From Methylocystis heyeri (GTDB lineage: Bacteria; Pseudomonadota; Alphaproteobacteria; Rhizobiales; Beijerinckiaceae): a stretch of DNA of 64,000 bases. This document shows positions 33,785-43,028 of the stretch, piece by piece. The DNA lies in NCBI RefSeq assembly GCF_004802635.2, contig NZ_CP046052.1, positions 2,542,001 through 2,606,000 of the forward strand. Reading direction: 5' to 3'. Made by a program: the position numbers and the translations under genes. The notes below the pieces were generated by a model. The model was not told the DNA's origin. It was given only the letters and a program-made list of their open reading frames with translations, and searched no databases. The stretch's first letter is position 1; each line of letters begins with the position of its first letter.

Positions 33785-35917
33785 TCACCAGTAATATTTC
33801 AGGCTCTTCGCCCAGGGCGTCGCGCCGTAGCGGGCCTTGAGCTGGTCATGCCAGGCCTTGCGCTGCCGAAGATCCACATCCTTGCCGCCGCAGCCGTTGG
33901 CGCCGACCGGAGCGTAGCAGTTGACCGCCCGGAAGAGCGCATAGGCCTTTTTGCGATCGGGCGTCTTCGGGTCGGCGATGAGCTTCTTGTAGATTTCGCC
34001 GCGGGAGAATTTCTCGCCGGGGAAGATCGATTTGGAGCCGCCCAGCTCGTTCGGCGCCGGCCTGTCATATTCGAAGTCGTCGAGATCGGAGCTGCGCGTG
34101 AAGTCGCCGAGGCACAGCAGCCCGTGGGGCGAGCGCGGATCGGCGGCAAGCTCGGCGACGACCGACTTCAATGTCGGACAAGGGTAGGATTCCGCCGAGC
34201 CGTCCCATTTGAACAGCGTCGACTTCGGCGTCATCTCCTGCGGATCGGCGCCGGCGTCGTCCTTCTCGACGGCTTCCGGCGAATAGTCCTTCAGAAAGCC
34301 GGCGTATTGGCCGCGCGTCGCCTCCTTGTAGAGCAGCACGAAGCGCGCGAGCCGCCGCTCCGCTGGAATCGACGACGGGTCCTCGACGGCCATGCGCAGC
34401 AGGATCGGCCCCGCGACATGGCGCAGGATAATGGCGCGCACGCTCGGCGTGGAGAGGCGCGTCTCGGGCAGGAAGATTTTGTTGGCGGTCCCGGCCCGTT
34501 CCCAGGCCATGGCCAGACCGACCTCGACCGCCTCCTTCCGCCAGGGCTGCGCGGCGAGCGGCAGCAGGCGCGAAAACTGCTCGGCGGCCTCGGAAAAGCG
34601 CGCCGAGGCCAGCAGCGCCTGACCCCGCAGCATCTCGGCGCTGAAAGCCACCCATGACAGCGGCGGGAAGGCGGCGGGCGCCTCGCCGAGCAGCCGCAGC
34701 GTCGTCGCGGAGTCGCCGTCGATATAATAGGCGCGGGCGGCTTTGAGAAAAGCGAGCAGCCGCTCGTTGCCGGAGAAGCGCGGCGCCTCTGCGTCGAGAT
34801 CGGCCGCGGGGAATTGCGGCGCCTTGTCGCCGGCCTCCCGCCGCATGCGCATCAGATCGGCGACGGCGAGAAGGTTGGGGTCGACGCCTTCGGCGGCTGC
34901 AGCCTTGCCGTCGCCGAGATATTTGAGGTCGATCTCCTGCGCCAGTGCGGGGATGTCGGGATCTGTAGCCGAGCCGGCGGCGCGCTTGATGCGCGCGCCA
35001 TAATCGGCGGCGAGCCGCGCCTTGTCGCCGGCGAGCCAGTAGATGCGCCGCTGCAGGCCGCGCGCCGAGGCGGCGTAGCGTCCCGCCGGATAATCGGCGA
35101 GATAGGATTTGAACGCGGCTTCTGCGGCGTCGAGCGAGGCCCGGTCGGTCACCTTGGGCTCGGGAACGCCGTCGAAATCGGCGAAGGCGCCCTTCTGCGC
35201 CTTGTTGAGCAGCGTACGCGCCACCATGTAGCGGGCGCTCTCGCGCAGCCAGGCGTTTTGGGCTTTCGCCAGCCCCTCGAAACCGGCCCGCGCCTCGTCG
35301 AAGGCGCCGTCGTAGAATTGCTGCGCCGCGACCAGATAGGCCGCGAAATCCCGGGCGGCGGCGGAAGGTTTCGGCGCGCCCGCGAGCGGGTCCTCGCTCG
35401 TCGCCGGACTCGTCTTGTCGTCGCAGGTCGCGGTCACGCGCGCGCGCGCCGCCGTCAGCGCGTCGCGCTCGGCTTCGGACAGCGACTTGTCCGCTTGCAC
35501 GGCCTCGACGAAGGCCTTCCTGCCCGCCTCCAGCGAAAGGCAGCGGCTGCCTTCGCCGTCCGCCAATGCGGGCGAGGCAGCGCTGGCGTCCGGAGGCGCG
35601 ACGCCCGGCGCCGGGATGCGGCCGCAGGCGCTGCTGAGATCGGCGATGGTGAACATCGAGGCTGCGTCGACGTCCTTCGAGGCCTCGGGCGTCGCGCCGG
35701 CCGGCAGCGTCAGCGAACGCGCGTCGAGCGTCAGCAGTTGGAGATTGATGCGGCTGTCGTTGCCGGGGCTGAGAAAAGGCAACCCGGCGCCGCCGGCATA
35801 GGATTTATGGTCGAGCGACCAATGCTGGGCGGGCGGTCCGCCGGCGCCCCCGCAGGCATGCGCCGCGCCGGGCAGGAACAGGAGGCAGGAAATCGCGCCG
35901 AGGAGAATCTGCCGCAT
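33785..35917 (-). CDS. Large exported TPR-like repeat protein
   Basis: The 710-aa protein begins with a signal peptide ending AAHACGG near residue 24; the cysteine could be lipidated, though a classical lipobox is not clear. Most of the rest is helical hairpins resembling tetratricopeptide units (for example QQFYDGAFDEARAGFEGLAK and ASARFSEAAEQFSRLL), similar to BamD/YfiO-type proteins. It is the first gene of the operon with DUF3142 and the 39-aa gene; GAGG precedes ATG 35917. I take it as an envelope scaffold; function unknown. Confidence 0.65.
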   Translation of the reverse strand: MRQILLGAISCLLFLPGAAHACGGAGGPPAQHWSLDHKSYAGGAGLPFLSPGNDSRINLQLLTLDARSLTLPAGATPEASKDVDAASMFTIADLSSACGRIPAPGVAPPDASAASPALADGEGSRCLSLEAGRKAFVEAVQADKSLSEAERDALTAARARVTATCDDKTSPATSEDPLAGAPKPSAAARDFAAYLVAAQQFYDGAFDEARAGFEGLAKAQNAWLRESARYMVARTLLNKAQKGAFADFDGVPEPKVTDRASLDAAEAAFKSYLADYPAGRYAASARGLQRRIYWLAGDKARLAADYGARIKRAAGSATDPDIPALAQEIDLKYLGDGKAAAAEGVDPNLLAVADLMRMRREAGDKAPQFPAADLDAEAPRFSGNERLLAFLKAARAYYIDGDSATTLRLLGEAPAAFPPLSWVAFSAEMLRGQALLASARFSEAAEQFSRLLPLAAQPWRKEAVEVGLAMAWERAGTANKIFLPETRLSTPSVRAIILRHVAGPILLRMAVEDPSSIPAERRLARFVLLYKEATRGQYAGFLKDYSPEAVEKDDAGADPQEMTPKSTLFKWDGSAESYPCPTLKSVVAELAADPRSPHGLLCLGDFTRSSDLDDFEYDRPAPNELGGSKSIFPGEKFSRGEIYKKLIADPKTPDRKKAYALFRAVNCYAPVGANGCGGKDVDLRQRKAWHDQLKARYGATPWAKSLKYYW

Positions 35918-35970
35918 GGTGACCTCAGATGCGGGATGCGTAGGCAGAAAGGAAAAAATTCAATGAAAGC

Positions 35971-35996
35971 GTCGGCCGCTCGGGGGAGCGGCCGAC
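35971..35996 (-). terminator. Intrinsic terminator at the end of the serine-cycle cluster
   Basis: On the minus strand GTCGGCCGCTC pairs over 11 bp with GAGCGGCCGAC around a CCCC loop, 17 bases after the mcl stop, and a T-rich tail with six T residues follows. This is a good rho-independent terminator for the operon. Confidence 0.75.
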
Positions 35997-36013
35997 GGGA
36001 TTCTCGTAACGCC

Positions 36014-36988
36014 TCAGGCGGAGGCCATCGCGTCGGCCTTTTCGATCAGGGCCTCGGCCATGCGGATCGAGGCGATGTCGATGAGGCGGCCGTCGAGCGA
36101 AACCGCGCCCTTGCCTTCCTTCGCGGCCTGAGCCATCGCCTCGAGGATGCGGCGGGCCTTGGTCACTTCGGCTTCCGACGGGGTGAACACCTCGTTGGCC
36201 AGCTCGATCTGCGAGGGATGAATCGCCCACTTGCCCTCATAGCCGAGCACCGCGGCGCGCTTGGCGGCGGCCTTATAGCCTTCCGGATCGTTGAAGTCGC
36301 CGAACGGGCCGTCGATCGGGCGCAGGCCATAGGCGCGGCAGGCCACCATCATGCGGGTCTGGGCGGCGTGCCACTGGTCCATCCAGTAGTAGTCGCGGTT
36401 GCCGTCCTTGTCCTTGTCGGTCAGAACGCCGTAGTCCGGGTTCACGCCGCCGATGACGGTGGTGCGGGCGCGGGTCGAGGCGGCATAGTCGGCGACGCCG
36501 AAGGACATGGCCTCAAGGCGCTTGGAGGACTGGGCGATGGCTTCGACATTGGCCATGCCGAGAGCGGTCTCGATCAGGATTTCGATGCCGATCTTCTTGG
36601 TGCGCTTCTTGTACTGCTCGATCTGCGTGATCATCATGTCGATCGCGTAGACGTCCGCCGGCACGCCGACCTTGGGAATCAGCACCACGTCGAGACGCGG
36701 GCAGTTCTCAAGCACGTCCACGACGTCGCGGTAGCAATACTGCGTGTCGAGGCCGTTGATGCGCAGCGTCATCACCTTCTTGCCCCAGTCGATGTCGTTG
36801 AGGCCCTGGATGATGTTCTTGCGCGCCTGCTCCTTGTCGTCCGGAGCGACGGCGTCTTCGAGGTCGAGGAAGATCTGGTCGGCCTTGGACTGCGCGGCCT
36901 TTTCGAACATGCCCGGCGCCGAACCCGGCACGGCCAGCTCGGAGCGGTGCAGACGCGGGGTCGCCTGTTCGATCAGTGTAAAGCTCAT
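36014..36988 (-). CDS. mcl: Malyl-CoA lyase
   Basis: Mcl splits malyl-CoA into acetyl-CoA and glyoxylate, the last step of the serine cycle. The 324-aa protein is a CitE-type TIM barrel: FLDLEDAVAP carries the metal-binding acidic residues, PKVGVP and IETALGMANVEAI line the active site, and SFGVADYAAS and the C-terminal lid (EGKWAIHPSQIELANEVF) are conserved. GGGAATTGAA precedes ATG 36988. It follows ppc by 83 bases and ends the nine-gene cluster before a terminator. Confidence 0.95.
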   Translation of the reverse strand: MSFTLIEQATPRLHRSELAVPGSAPGMFEKAAQSKADQIFLDLEDAVAPDDKEQARKNIIQGLNDIDWGKKVMTLRINGLDTQYCYRDVVDVLENCPRLDVVLIPKVGVPADVYAIDMMITQIEQYKKRTKKIGIEILIETALGMANVEAIAQSSKRLEAMSFGVADYAASTRARTTVIGGVNPDYGVLTDKDKDGNRDYYWMDQWHAAQTRMMVACRAYGLRPIDGPFGDFNDPEGYKAAAKRAAVLGYEGKWAIHPSQIELANEVFTPSEAEVTKARRILEAMAQAAKEGKGAVSLDGRLIDIASIRMAEALIEKADAMASA

Positions 36989-37071
36989 TTCAATTCCCTT
37001 CCTTGGGTGTTTGGCACATTCCCAGAAAACCTAAAGGCTTCCTCCCCGGAACATGCGTTGAAAACTAAAAA

Positions 37072-39813
37072 CTAGCCGGTGGCGCCGAGACCGGCTGCGA
37101 TGCAGCTGATCGAGAGCAGCAGTGGAACCTTGATCGCTTCTCTCGCGGCCTCGTCTTCCGTATTGCGGAAGCGTCGCAACAGCTCGACCTGCTCGCGATT
37201 GACTTCGTTGATGGTCGGCAGACGGTCGGCGAGCCTTGCGCGAAGGGCGGGAAAACGATCCCCGATCTGCTCGGCGCCGGTGACGCGCAGAACCACAGAC
37301 CGGGTCAGCTCATACTCCGCCTCGATGGTCGAGAAGATTCTCGCCCGCAATTCTTCGTCGGCGACCAGCGAGGCATAGGCCCGGGCGATCGAAATATCGA
37401 CCATCATCAAGGCCTTTTCGACCTCGTCGAGAACCAGCTTGAACAGCCGCGACTGGTCGTACATGCGCCGCAGCAGCTCCAAACCCTTGTCGCCGCGCGC
37501 ATCCAGAAAGACCTTGAGGCCAGAGCCGACGCCGTACCAGCTGGTGATCGCATGGCGGTTCTGAGCCCAGGCGAAGACCCAGGGAATGGCGCGCAGGTCC
37601 GCGAGGCTGCGGGCGCCGAAGCGCCGCGCCGGGCGCGACCCTATGTTGAGCATGGAGATTTCCTCCAGCGGGCTCGCGGCCTGGAAATAGGCGACGAGAC
37701 CAGGATCGCCGATGAATTTGGTGTAGGCGTCCAACGCGGCGACCGACATTTCCTCGAAGGCTTCCTCGAACTCGGCCCGCGGGATCAGCGCGTCCTCGCG
37801 CTCCGACTTCAGCGCATGCATGAAGACGGAAGAAGCGAGAAGCTCCATCTGATAGGCGGCGGTGCCCCGATTGGCGTATTTGAACGAGACCACCTCGCCC
37901 TGTTCGGTGACGCGGAAACGCCCCCTGATCGAACCCGCCGGTTGCGCCGCAATCGCCTGGCCGGTGGGCGCCCCGCCGCGGCTCACCGAGCCGCCGCGCC
38001 CGTGGAAGAAGGCGATGGCGACGCCTTCTTCAATTCCCACGGCGGTCAGACGCGCCTGAGCCTTGTAGAGCTCCCAGTTCGACGGCAGGAAACCTCCGTC
38101 CTTGTTGCTGTCCGAATAGCCGATCATCACCTCCTGCAAATCGCCCTGCGATTTGGCGCTGGAGCGCACGAGCGGAATTTGGAGAAGCTCGCGCATGATT
38201 GCTGGAGCGTCCTGCAGATCGGAGATGGTCTCGAACAGCGGAACGATGGGCAGGGTGCAGTAGACGCCCTTCGAACCCTGGCGCACCAACCCGGCTTCCT
38301 TCGCCAGCACATAGGCGCCGAGCACGTCGGCCGCGCTGTGCGTCATCGAAAGGACGAAGCTGCCGAAAGCTTCGCGGTCGAGCCGGCTCTGCAGCTCGGC
38401 CACGAGTTCGAACGTCTCGATGGTCTCGCGCGTGTCGCTCGAGAATTTCTCGCGTTCGTCGGCGCTGAGCGGCGGCGTCTGGAGCTGGGCGTCGAGCCAG
38501 GCGCGCCATTCCGGCGTCTCCACTCCCGGCGGCTCGCCCTCCTGGGTGGCGCGCCACAAATCGCACAGCGCTGCTGTAGTGCGGGTGGTGTTCTCACGCA
38601 GATCGAGGCGCACGGTGGAAAAGCGGAATATCTCGACCGCGCGCCGCAGCGGCCGCACCAGATCGCTGGCGAGAGTCGCCGACCTGCCTTCGATCAGGCA
38701 TTCTTCGATGAACCGAAGCTCCGCGATGAGTTCGTCGGCGTTGCTGTAGCGCAGATCGGCCGGCGCTTCGCCCCTCGTGGCCCGGAGCGTCTGATCGAGC
38801 TTGTAGAGGATGAGATTGCAGAACTGCCGATAGGGCTCCATCTGGTTGCGGCTGCGGATGGAGCTCGCATCCTTCAGCGCATTCAGGCGGCGCTCCAGAT
38901 CGTCGCGGAGCTTCTGCGGAATATGGGCGGCGCGGGGGCTGAGCGACAGCATCCGTCCCAGTTCGACGATGCGCTGGCGATAATAGCCGAGGCTCGCGAG
39001 CGCGTTGTCGCTCATCGTCTTGCGCGTCACCGCATTGGTGACGAAAGGATTGCCGTCCCGGTCGCCGCCGATCCATGAGCCGAACTGGAAGAAGGGCGAG
39101 ACCTCGAATGTCTCGTTGGGATAATGCTTTTCCAGCGCCCGCTCGAAAGCCGCGAGGAGATCGGGCGCGAGATCGAAGATCGTTTCCGAGAAGAAATGCT
39201 GGCCCCAGGCGACCTCGTGCTCGACGGTGGGCTTTTCGAGATGAAGGTCTCCGGTGAGGAACAGCAGCTCGATCTGGTCGCGCACCTGGGCCGCGAGCGC
39301 ATTGCGCTCCCGGTCGGTCCAGCGGGTCGATTCGAGATCGCGCATCAGCAGATAGATGCGGCGGTTCTTCTCGAGGATCGATACGCGCTTGGCCTCGGTG
39401 GGATGCGCCGTGATCACCGGGCGTATCCGCAGGGCGTGCAGCTGGGCGCGAATTTCGTCGGCGGAGACGCCCGCCTTGGCCGCGGCCGACAGAACCTGGT
39501 CGAAGGTGCCGAGCAGCTGGTCGTGGCCGCGCTCGCGCTCTATGAAGCGCCGGCGGCGCATGGCATAGGCCTGCTCGGCGATGGAGACGAGCTGGAACAA
39601 GATCCCCTGCGCCTGCAGGGCGCGACCCATCTCGTAATCGGTCAGGTTCGAGCCCGCCGCAAAACCGCGCAGCACCGGATCGATCTGGGGCATGTGGCGC
39701 TTCACCACCGACACCAGCTGATCGATGAGATAGGCCGAAGCCTCCTTGGCCGAGCGCGTCGCGAAGGCGGACGGCGCGACGACGGGCGGGATTTCCTGAG
39801 AAGCTTCAGTCAT
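37072..39813 (-). CDS. ppc: Phosphoenolpyruvate carboxylase
   Basis: Ppc fixes bicarbonate onto PEP to give oxaloacetate, the CO2-fixing step of the serine cycle. The 913-aa protein is near the usual size. Catalytic motifs are TAHPTEAKR with His137, GYSDSNKDGG, FHGRGGSVSRGG and the RPARR loop. The C-terminus reads AAGLGATG where E. coli has AAGMRNTG, so the aspartate-inhibitor-binding Asn881 (third from the end) is replaced by Ala. The enzyme may therefore not be inhibited by aspartate or malate. The gene lies between mtkB and mcl on the same strand. Confidence 0.95.
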   Translation of the reverse strand: MTEASQEIPPVVAPSAFATRSAKEASAYLIDQLVSVVKRHMPQIDPVLRGFAAGSNLTDYEMGRALQAQGILFQLVSIAEQAYAMRRRRFIERERGHDQLLGTFDQVLSAAAKAGVSADEIRAQLHALRIRPVITAHPTEAKRVSILEKNRRIYLLMRDLESTRWTDRERNALAAQVRDQIELLFLTGDLHLEKPTVEHEVAWGQHFFSETIFDLAPDLLAAFERALEKHYPNETFEVSPFFQFGSWIGGDRDGNPFVTNAVTRKTMSDNALASLGYYRQRIVELGRMLSLSPRAAHIPQKLRDDLERRLNALKDASSIRSRNQMEPYRQFCNLILYKLDQTLRATRGEAPADLRYSNADELIAELRFIEECLIEGRSATLASDLVRPLRRAVEIFRFSTVRLDLRENTTRTTAALCDLWRATQEGEPPGVETPEWRAWLDAQLQTPPLSADEREKFSSDTRETIETFELVAELQSRLDREAFGSFVLSMTHSAADVLGAYVLAKEAGLVRQGSKGVYCTLPIVPLFETISDLQDAPAIMRELLQIPLVRSSAKSQGDLQEVMIGYSDSNKDGGFLPSNWELYKAQARLTAVGIEEGVAIAFFHGRGGSVSRGGAPTGQAIAAQPAGSIRGRFRVTEQGEVVSFKYANRGTAAYQMELLASSVFMHALKSEREDALIPRAEFEEAFEEMSVAALDAYTKFIGDPGLVAYFQAASPLEEISMLNIGSRPARRFGARSLADLRAIPWVFAWAQNRHAITSWYGVGSGLKVFLDARGDKGLELLRRMYDQSRLFKLVLDEVEKALMMVDISIARAYASLVADEELRARIFSTIEAEYELTRSVVLRVTGAEQIGDRFPALRARLADRLPTINEVNREQVELLRRFRNTEDEAAREAIKVPLLLSISCIAAGLGATG

Positions 39814-39999
39814 GAAAACTCTCGAACTCTTCGGCGTTGCGCCATTGAATAGGACCGGTCCGGCTTCCCTCGCTCCCCATCCGGGGATGATCTGCTTTCC
39901 GAGGCTTCAGCAAGCGGCGCCGGCGACTGTATCCCTGGATCGACAGGGTTGAATGACACGAGCCTCGCATCCTCGAGGTTTTCCGCCAAGCCCGGGCGC

Positions 40000-40033
40000 G
40001 CCTTCCTCCTTCTCCGAAGAAAAGGAGGAAGGC
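40000..40033 (-). other. Intercistronic stem-loop between mtkB and ppc
   Basis: GCCTTCCTCCTT (40000-40011) is the exact complement of AAGGAGGAAGGC (40022-40033), giving a 12-bp stem with a 10-nt loop, in the 296-base gap. No U-tract follows. It may stabilise the upstream mRNA or reduce read-through. Confidence 0.6.
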
Positions 40034-40109
40034 CCCTTCCCGCCCCTGACGCGCTTTGCGCTCATGCGAGCATAGCGCGGCGCGCCCGATTACGTGAGCC
40101 GAACGCGCT

Positions 40110-40997
40110 TCAGGCCCGCTTCAGCACCTTCGCCACCGTCTCGCCGAACTCCGAAGGACTCGGCGCGACCGCAAGACCGTAGGAACGCATGATTTCCGTC
40201 TTCTCGGCGGCGCTGTCGCCGGTCGAGGAGATGATCGCGCCGGCGTGCCCCATGCGGCGTCCCTTCGGCGCCGTGAGGCCGGCGACGAAGCCGATCACCG
40301 GCTTGGAGAAGTTTTCCTTGATCCAGGCGGAAGCCTCGGCTTCCTGCGGGCCGCCGATCTCGCCGATGATCAGCACGGCCTCGGTCTCAGGGTCCTTGTC
40401 GAAGAGAACCAGATGATCGAGGAAGGACGAGCCGTTGATGGGGTCGCCGCCGATGCCGACCGAGGTGGAGACGCCGATGCCCAGTTCCTTGAGCTGGGCC
40501 GCCGCCTCGTAGCCGAGCGTTCCCGAGCGGGTGATCAGGCCCACATTGCCCTGCTTGTAGATGTGGCCGGGCATGATGCCGAGCATGGCCTTGCCGGGGC
40601 TGATGATGCCCGCGCAATTGGGGCCGACCATCATGGGCCGGCGATCCTTGGGATAGCGCATGAAATAGCGCTTCACGCGCATCATGTCCTGGGCCGGAAT
40701 GCCGTCCGTTATCGCGCAGATCAGGCGGATGCCGCCGTCCGCCGCCTCCATGATCGCGTCCGCGGCGAAAGGCGGAGCGACGAAAACGATGCTGGCCTGG
40801 GCGCCGGTCTCCTTCACGGCGTCCTTGACCGTATTGAACACCGGAACGCCATGGACGCTCTTGCCGCCCTTGCCGGGCGTCACGCCGGCGACGATCTTGC
40901 TGCCGTAGTCGAGCATTTCCTTGGTATGGAAGCTGCCCTTGTCGCCGGTGATGCCCTGCACCAGAATCGGCGTCTTCTCGTCGATAAGAATGCTCAT
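40110..40997 (-). CDS. mtkB: Malate--CoA ligase (malate thiokinase) alpha subunit
   Basis: MtkB is the SucD-like subunit that carries CoA binding and the phosphohistidine. The 295-aa sequence has the Rossmann-type CoA motif GITGDKGSFHT, the VGPNCAGIISPG segment, RSGTLGYEA and the active-site histidine in RMGHAGAIISST. With MtkA it makes malyl-CoA from malate, CoA and ATP. Succinyl-CoA synthetase shares the fold; the cluster position and the paired mtkA decide the call. GGGAGG precedes ATG 40997. Confidence 0.93.
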   Translation of the reverse strand: MSILIDEKTPILVQGITGDKGSFHTKEMLDYGSKIVAGVTPGKGGKSVHGVPVFNTVKDAVKETGAQASIVFVAPPFAADAIMEAADGGIRLICAITDGIPAQDMMRVKRYFMRYPKDRRPMMVGPNCAGIISPGKAMLGIMPGHIYKQGNVGLITRSGTLGYEAAAQLKELGIGVSTSVGIGGDPINGSSFLDHLVLFDKDPETEAVLIIGEIGGPQEAEASAWIKENFSKPVIGFVAGLTAPKGRRMGHAGAIISSTGDSAAEKTEIMRSYGLAVAPSPSEFGETVAKVLKRA

Positions 40998-41053
40998 TGT
41001 TTCCTCCCGGCGGCGCGCGAGTCTTTCAGCTCGCCGCCATCATAACCGTTGCG

Positions 41054-41074
41054 CCCGGACCGAGACGGTCCGGG
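41054..41074 (-). other. Intercistronic stem-loop between mtkA and mtkB
   Basis: CCCGGACC (41054-41061) pairs with GGTCCGGG (41067-41074) around a 5-nt loop, seven bases after the mtkA stop. No U-tract is present. Confidence 0.6.
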
Positions 41075-41081
41075 GGATCGC

Positions 41082-42251
41082 TCAGCCCGCGTTCTTGATG
41101 GCGGCCACGGCCTTGTCGGCCGCTTCCTTCAGCGTTGCGGCGGTGATGATCGGAATGCCGCTTTCCGCGATGATCTTGTTGCCGGCCTCGACATTGGTGC
41201 CGGCCAGACGCACGATCAGGGGGACGGAGATATTGGTTTCGCGCACGGCGTCGACGACGCCCTGGGCTACCCAGTCGCAGCGGTTGATGCCTGCGAAGAT
41301 GTTGACGAGAACGGCCTTGACGTTCTGGTCCGAAAGCACGAGCCGGAAAGCCGTCGCCACGCGCTCGGGAGAGGCGCCGCCGCCGACGTCGAGGAAGTTG
41401 GCCGGGCTGCCGCCGGCGTGCTTGATCATGTCCATCGTCGCCATGGCGAGGCCGGCGCCGTTGACGATGCAGCCGATCTCGCCGTCGAGCCCGATGTAGT
41501 TCAGGCTGTGCTCGGCCGCCTGCGCCTCGCGCGGATCGGACTGGGACGGATCGTTCATGTCGACGATGTTGCGGCGGCGGAACAGCGCATTGTCGTCGAA
41601 GGACATTTTGGCGTCGAGCGCCAGCACCTTGTCGTCCTTGGTCACGACCAGCGGATTGATCTCCAGCATGGTCGCGTCGCAGTCGCGGAAGGCGCGATAG
41701 GCCCCGAGAATGGTCTGCACCGCGCGCGAAACCTGCTTGAGGTTGAGTCCCAGCTGGAAGGCGAGTTCGCGCGCCTGGAACGGCTGAAGTCCGACCGCCG
41801 GCTCCACGATGACCTGAAGCAGCTCGTCGGGCGTGTTCTTGGCGATCTCCTCGATCTCCATGCCGCCATGCTTGGAGGCGATGACGCGAACGCGCTCCAG
41901 TTTGCGGTCGAGCACATAGCCGAGATAGATCTCGCGCTCGTAAGGGTCGGCGAGTTCGATGTAGACCCGCTGAACCGGCTTGCCCTCGGGGCCGGTCTGG
42001 GCGGTGACCAGGCGCTTGCCCAGCATCTCTCGAGCCGCCTGCTGGACTTCGTGATAGGTGCGACAGAAACGGACGCCGCCCGCCTTGCCACGCGCGCCGG
42101 CGTGGATCTGCGCCTTCACCACCCAGTTGGAGCCGCCGAGCTCGGTCGCGGCGTAGACGGCCTGATCGGGACTGAAGGCGATCGTGCCGGGCGGAATAGC
42201 TACGCCGTGGGCGGCAAGGAGTTCCTTGGCTTGATACTCATGGACGTCCAT
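41082..42251 (-). CDS. mtkA: Malate--CoA ligase (malate thiokinase) beta subunit
   Basis: MtkA is the SucC-like ATP-grasp subunit of malate thiokinase. The 389-aa protein begins [17 protein letters not shown], a standard SucC/MtkA start, and has [15 protein letters not shown], the LEINPLVVT nucleotide/metal motif, [11 protein letters not shown] and GGGASPERV near the C-terminus. ATG 42251 is chosen; the ORF extends upstream without support. It precedes mtkB by 84 bases, as in other serine-cycle clusters. Confidence 0.93.
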   Translation of the reverse strand: MDVHEYQAKELLAAHGVAIPPGTIAFSPDQAVYAATELGGSNWVVKAQIHAGARGKAGGVRFCRTYHEVQQAAREMLGKRLVTAQTGPEGKPVQRVYIELADPYEREIYLGYVLDRKLERVRVIASKHGGMEIEEIAKNTPDELLQVIVEPAVGLQPFQARELAFQLGLNLKQVSRAVQTILGAYRAFRDCDATMLEINPLVVTKDDKVLALDAKMSFDDNALFRRRNIVDMNDPSQSDPREAQAAEHSLNYIGLDGEIGCIVNGAGLAMATMDMIKHAGGSPANFLDVGGGASPERVATAFRLVLSDQNVKAVLVNIFAGINRCDWVAQGVVDAVRETNISVPLIVRLAGTNVEAGNKIIAESGIPIITAATLKEAADKAVAAIKNAG

Positions 42252-42331
42252 CTTGTCCTCCCCGAACAAGTATTTTTCTTGGCGCGCGTTTGGTATCGGC
42301 GTCGAACGCGCTTCAAACGTCATTCGGCCGG

Positions 42332-42374
42332 GCATGTCGTCCCGAAAAACGCCGAGCGCTTTTCGGGAACATGC
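42332..42374 (-). other. Long intercistronic stem-loop between fchA and mtkA
   Basis: GCATGT pairs with ACATGC, and internally CCCGAAAA (42341-42348) pairs with TTTTCGGG (42360-42367), forming a two-part stem beginning about ten bases after the fchA stop. Similar elements occur between genes in related bacteria, so it may also be a dispersed palindrome. Confidence 0.65.
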
Positions 42375-42383
42375 TTTCAGCCC

Positions 42384-43013
42384 TCAGGAGCCGATCTTCC
42401 CCCGCACCACATCATAGACCTCTTCCGTCTTCGTGGCGGCGAGATCGAGCAGCGCATTGGTCTCGCCGAGGCGGATCTCGGCGAATTCGCGATCCTTGAT
42501 CGACTTTGCGTTGATGAAGACGTTGAGAGCGGCGCTTCGCAGGCCGGCGTTGGCCGCCAGCACCGCGACGCCGGCGTCGCTGATCACATTGAGGTTGCCC
42601 TTTTCGGCGACGATCGCCGAAAGCTGGATGACCTCATAGCAGGCCTTGACCGCGCGCAGCGGCGCATCGGTGGCCTGCTTGAGCGCCGCCTGAATCGCGG
42701 CGGCCCGCGCCGCCTTGTCCTCGTCGGTGGCGCGCGGCAGGCCATAGGCGCCCATGACCGCGTTGAAAGCCACCACGTCTTCGTCGATTGCCGCCGTGAG
42801 CTCGGCGCGAACCGCCTCCGCCCTGGCGTTGGCTTCCTTCAGATCGGCCTCGAAAGCCTCGTAGTTCTTCTTGCCGATGGTGAGATTGGCCACCATCGAG
42901 ACGAGAGCCGCGCCGACGGCGCCCATAATGGCGGCGGCGCCGCCGCCCCCCGGGGTCGGCGCTTCGCTGGCGAGCCCGTCGAGAAATTTCGCGATCGTTT
43001 CATTCTTGGTCAT
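42384..43013 (-). CDS. fchA: Methenyltetrahydrofolate cyclohydrolase
   Basis: FchA interconverts 5,10-methenyl-H4F and 10-formyl-H4F. The 209-aa helical protein belongs to the FTCD-cyclodeaminase/FchA family, with PTPGGGGAAAIMGAVGAALVSMV near the N-terminus and a DEDVVAFNAVM helix. In serine-cycle methylotrophs it links FtfL to MtdA. It starts 15 bases after mtdA ends and is cotranscribed with it. Confidence 0.94.
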   Translation of the reverse strand: MTKNETIAKFLDGLASEAPTPGGGGAAAIMGAVGAALVSMVANLTIGKKNYEAFEADLKEANARAEAVRAELTAAIDEDVVAFNAVMGAYGLPRATDEDKAARAAAIQAALKQATDAPLRAVKACYEVIQLSAIVAEKGNLNVISDAGVAVLAANAGLRSAALNVFINAKSIKDREFAEIRLGETNALLDLAATKTEEVYDVVRGKIGS

Positions 43014-43028
43014 GACAAACCCATCCGG

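Noticed and set aside
34814-37075. Plus-strand open frame of 753 codons
   Set aside because: Opposite the TPR gene and mcl, with Arg/Gly-rich shadow composition.
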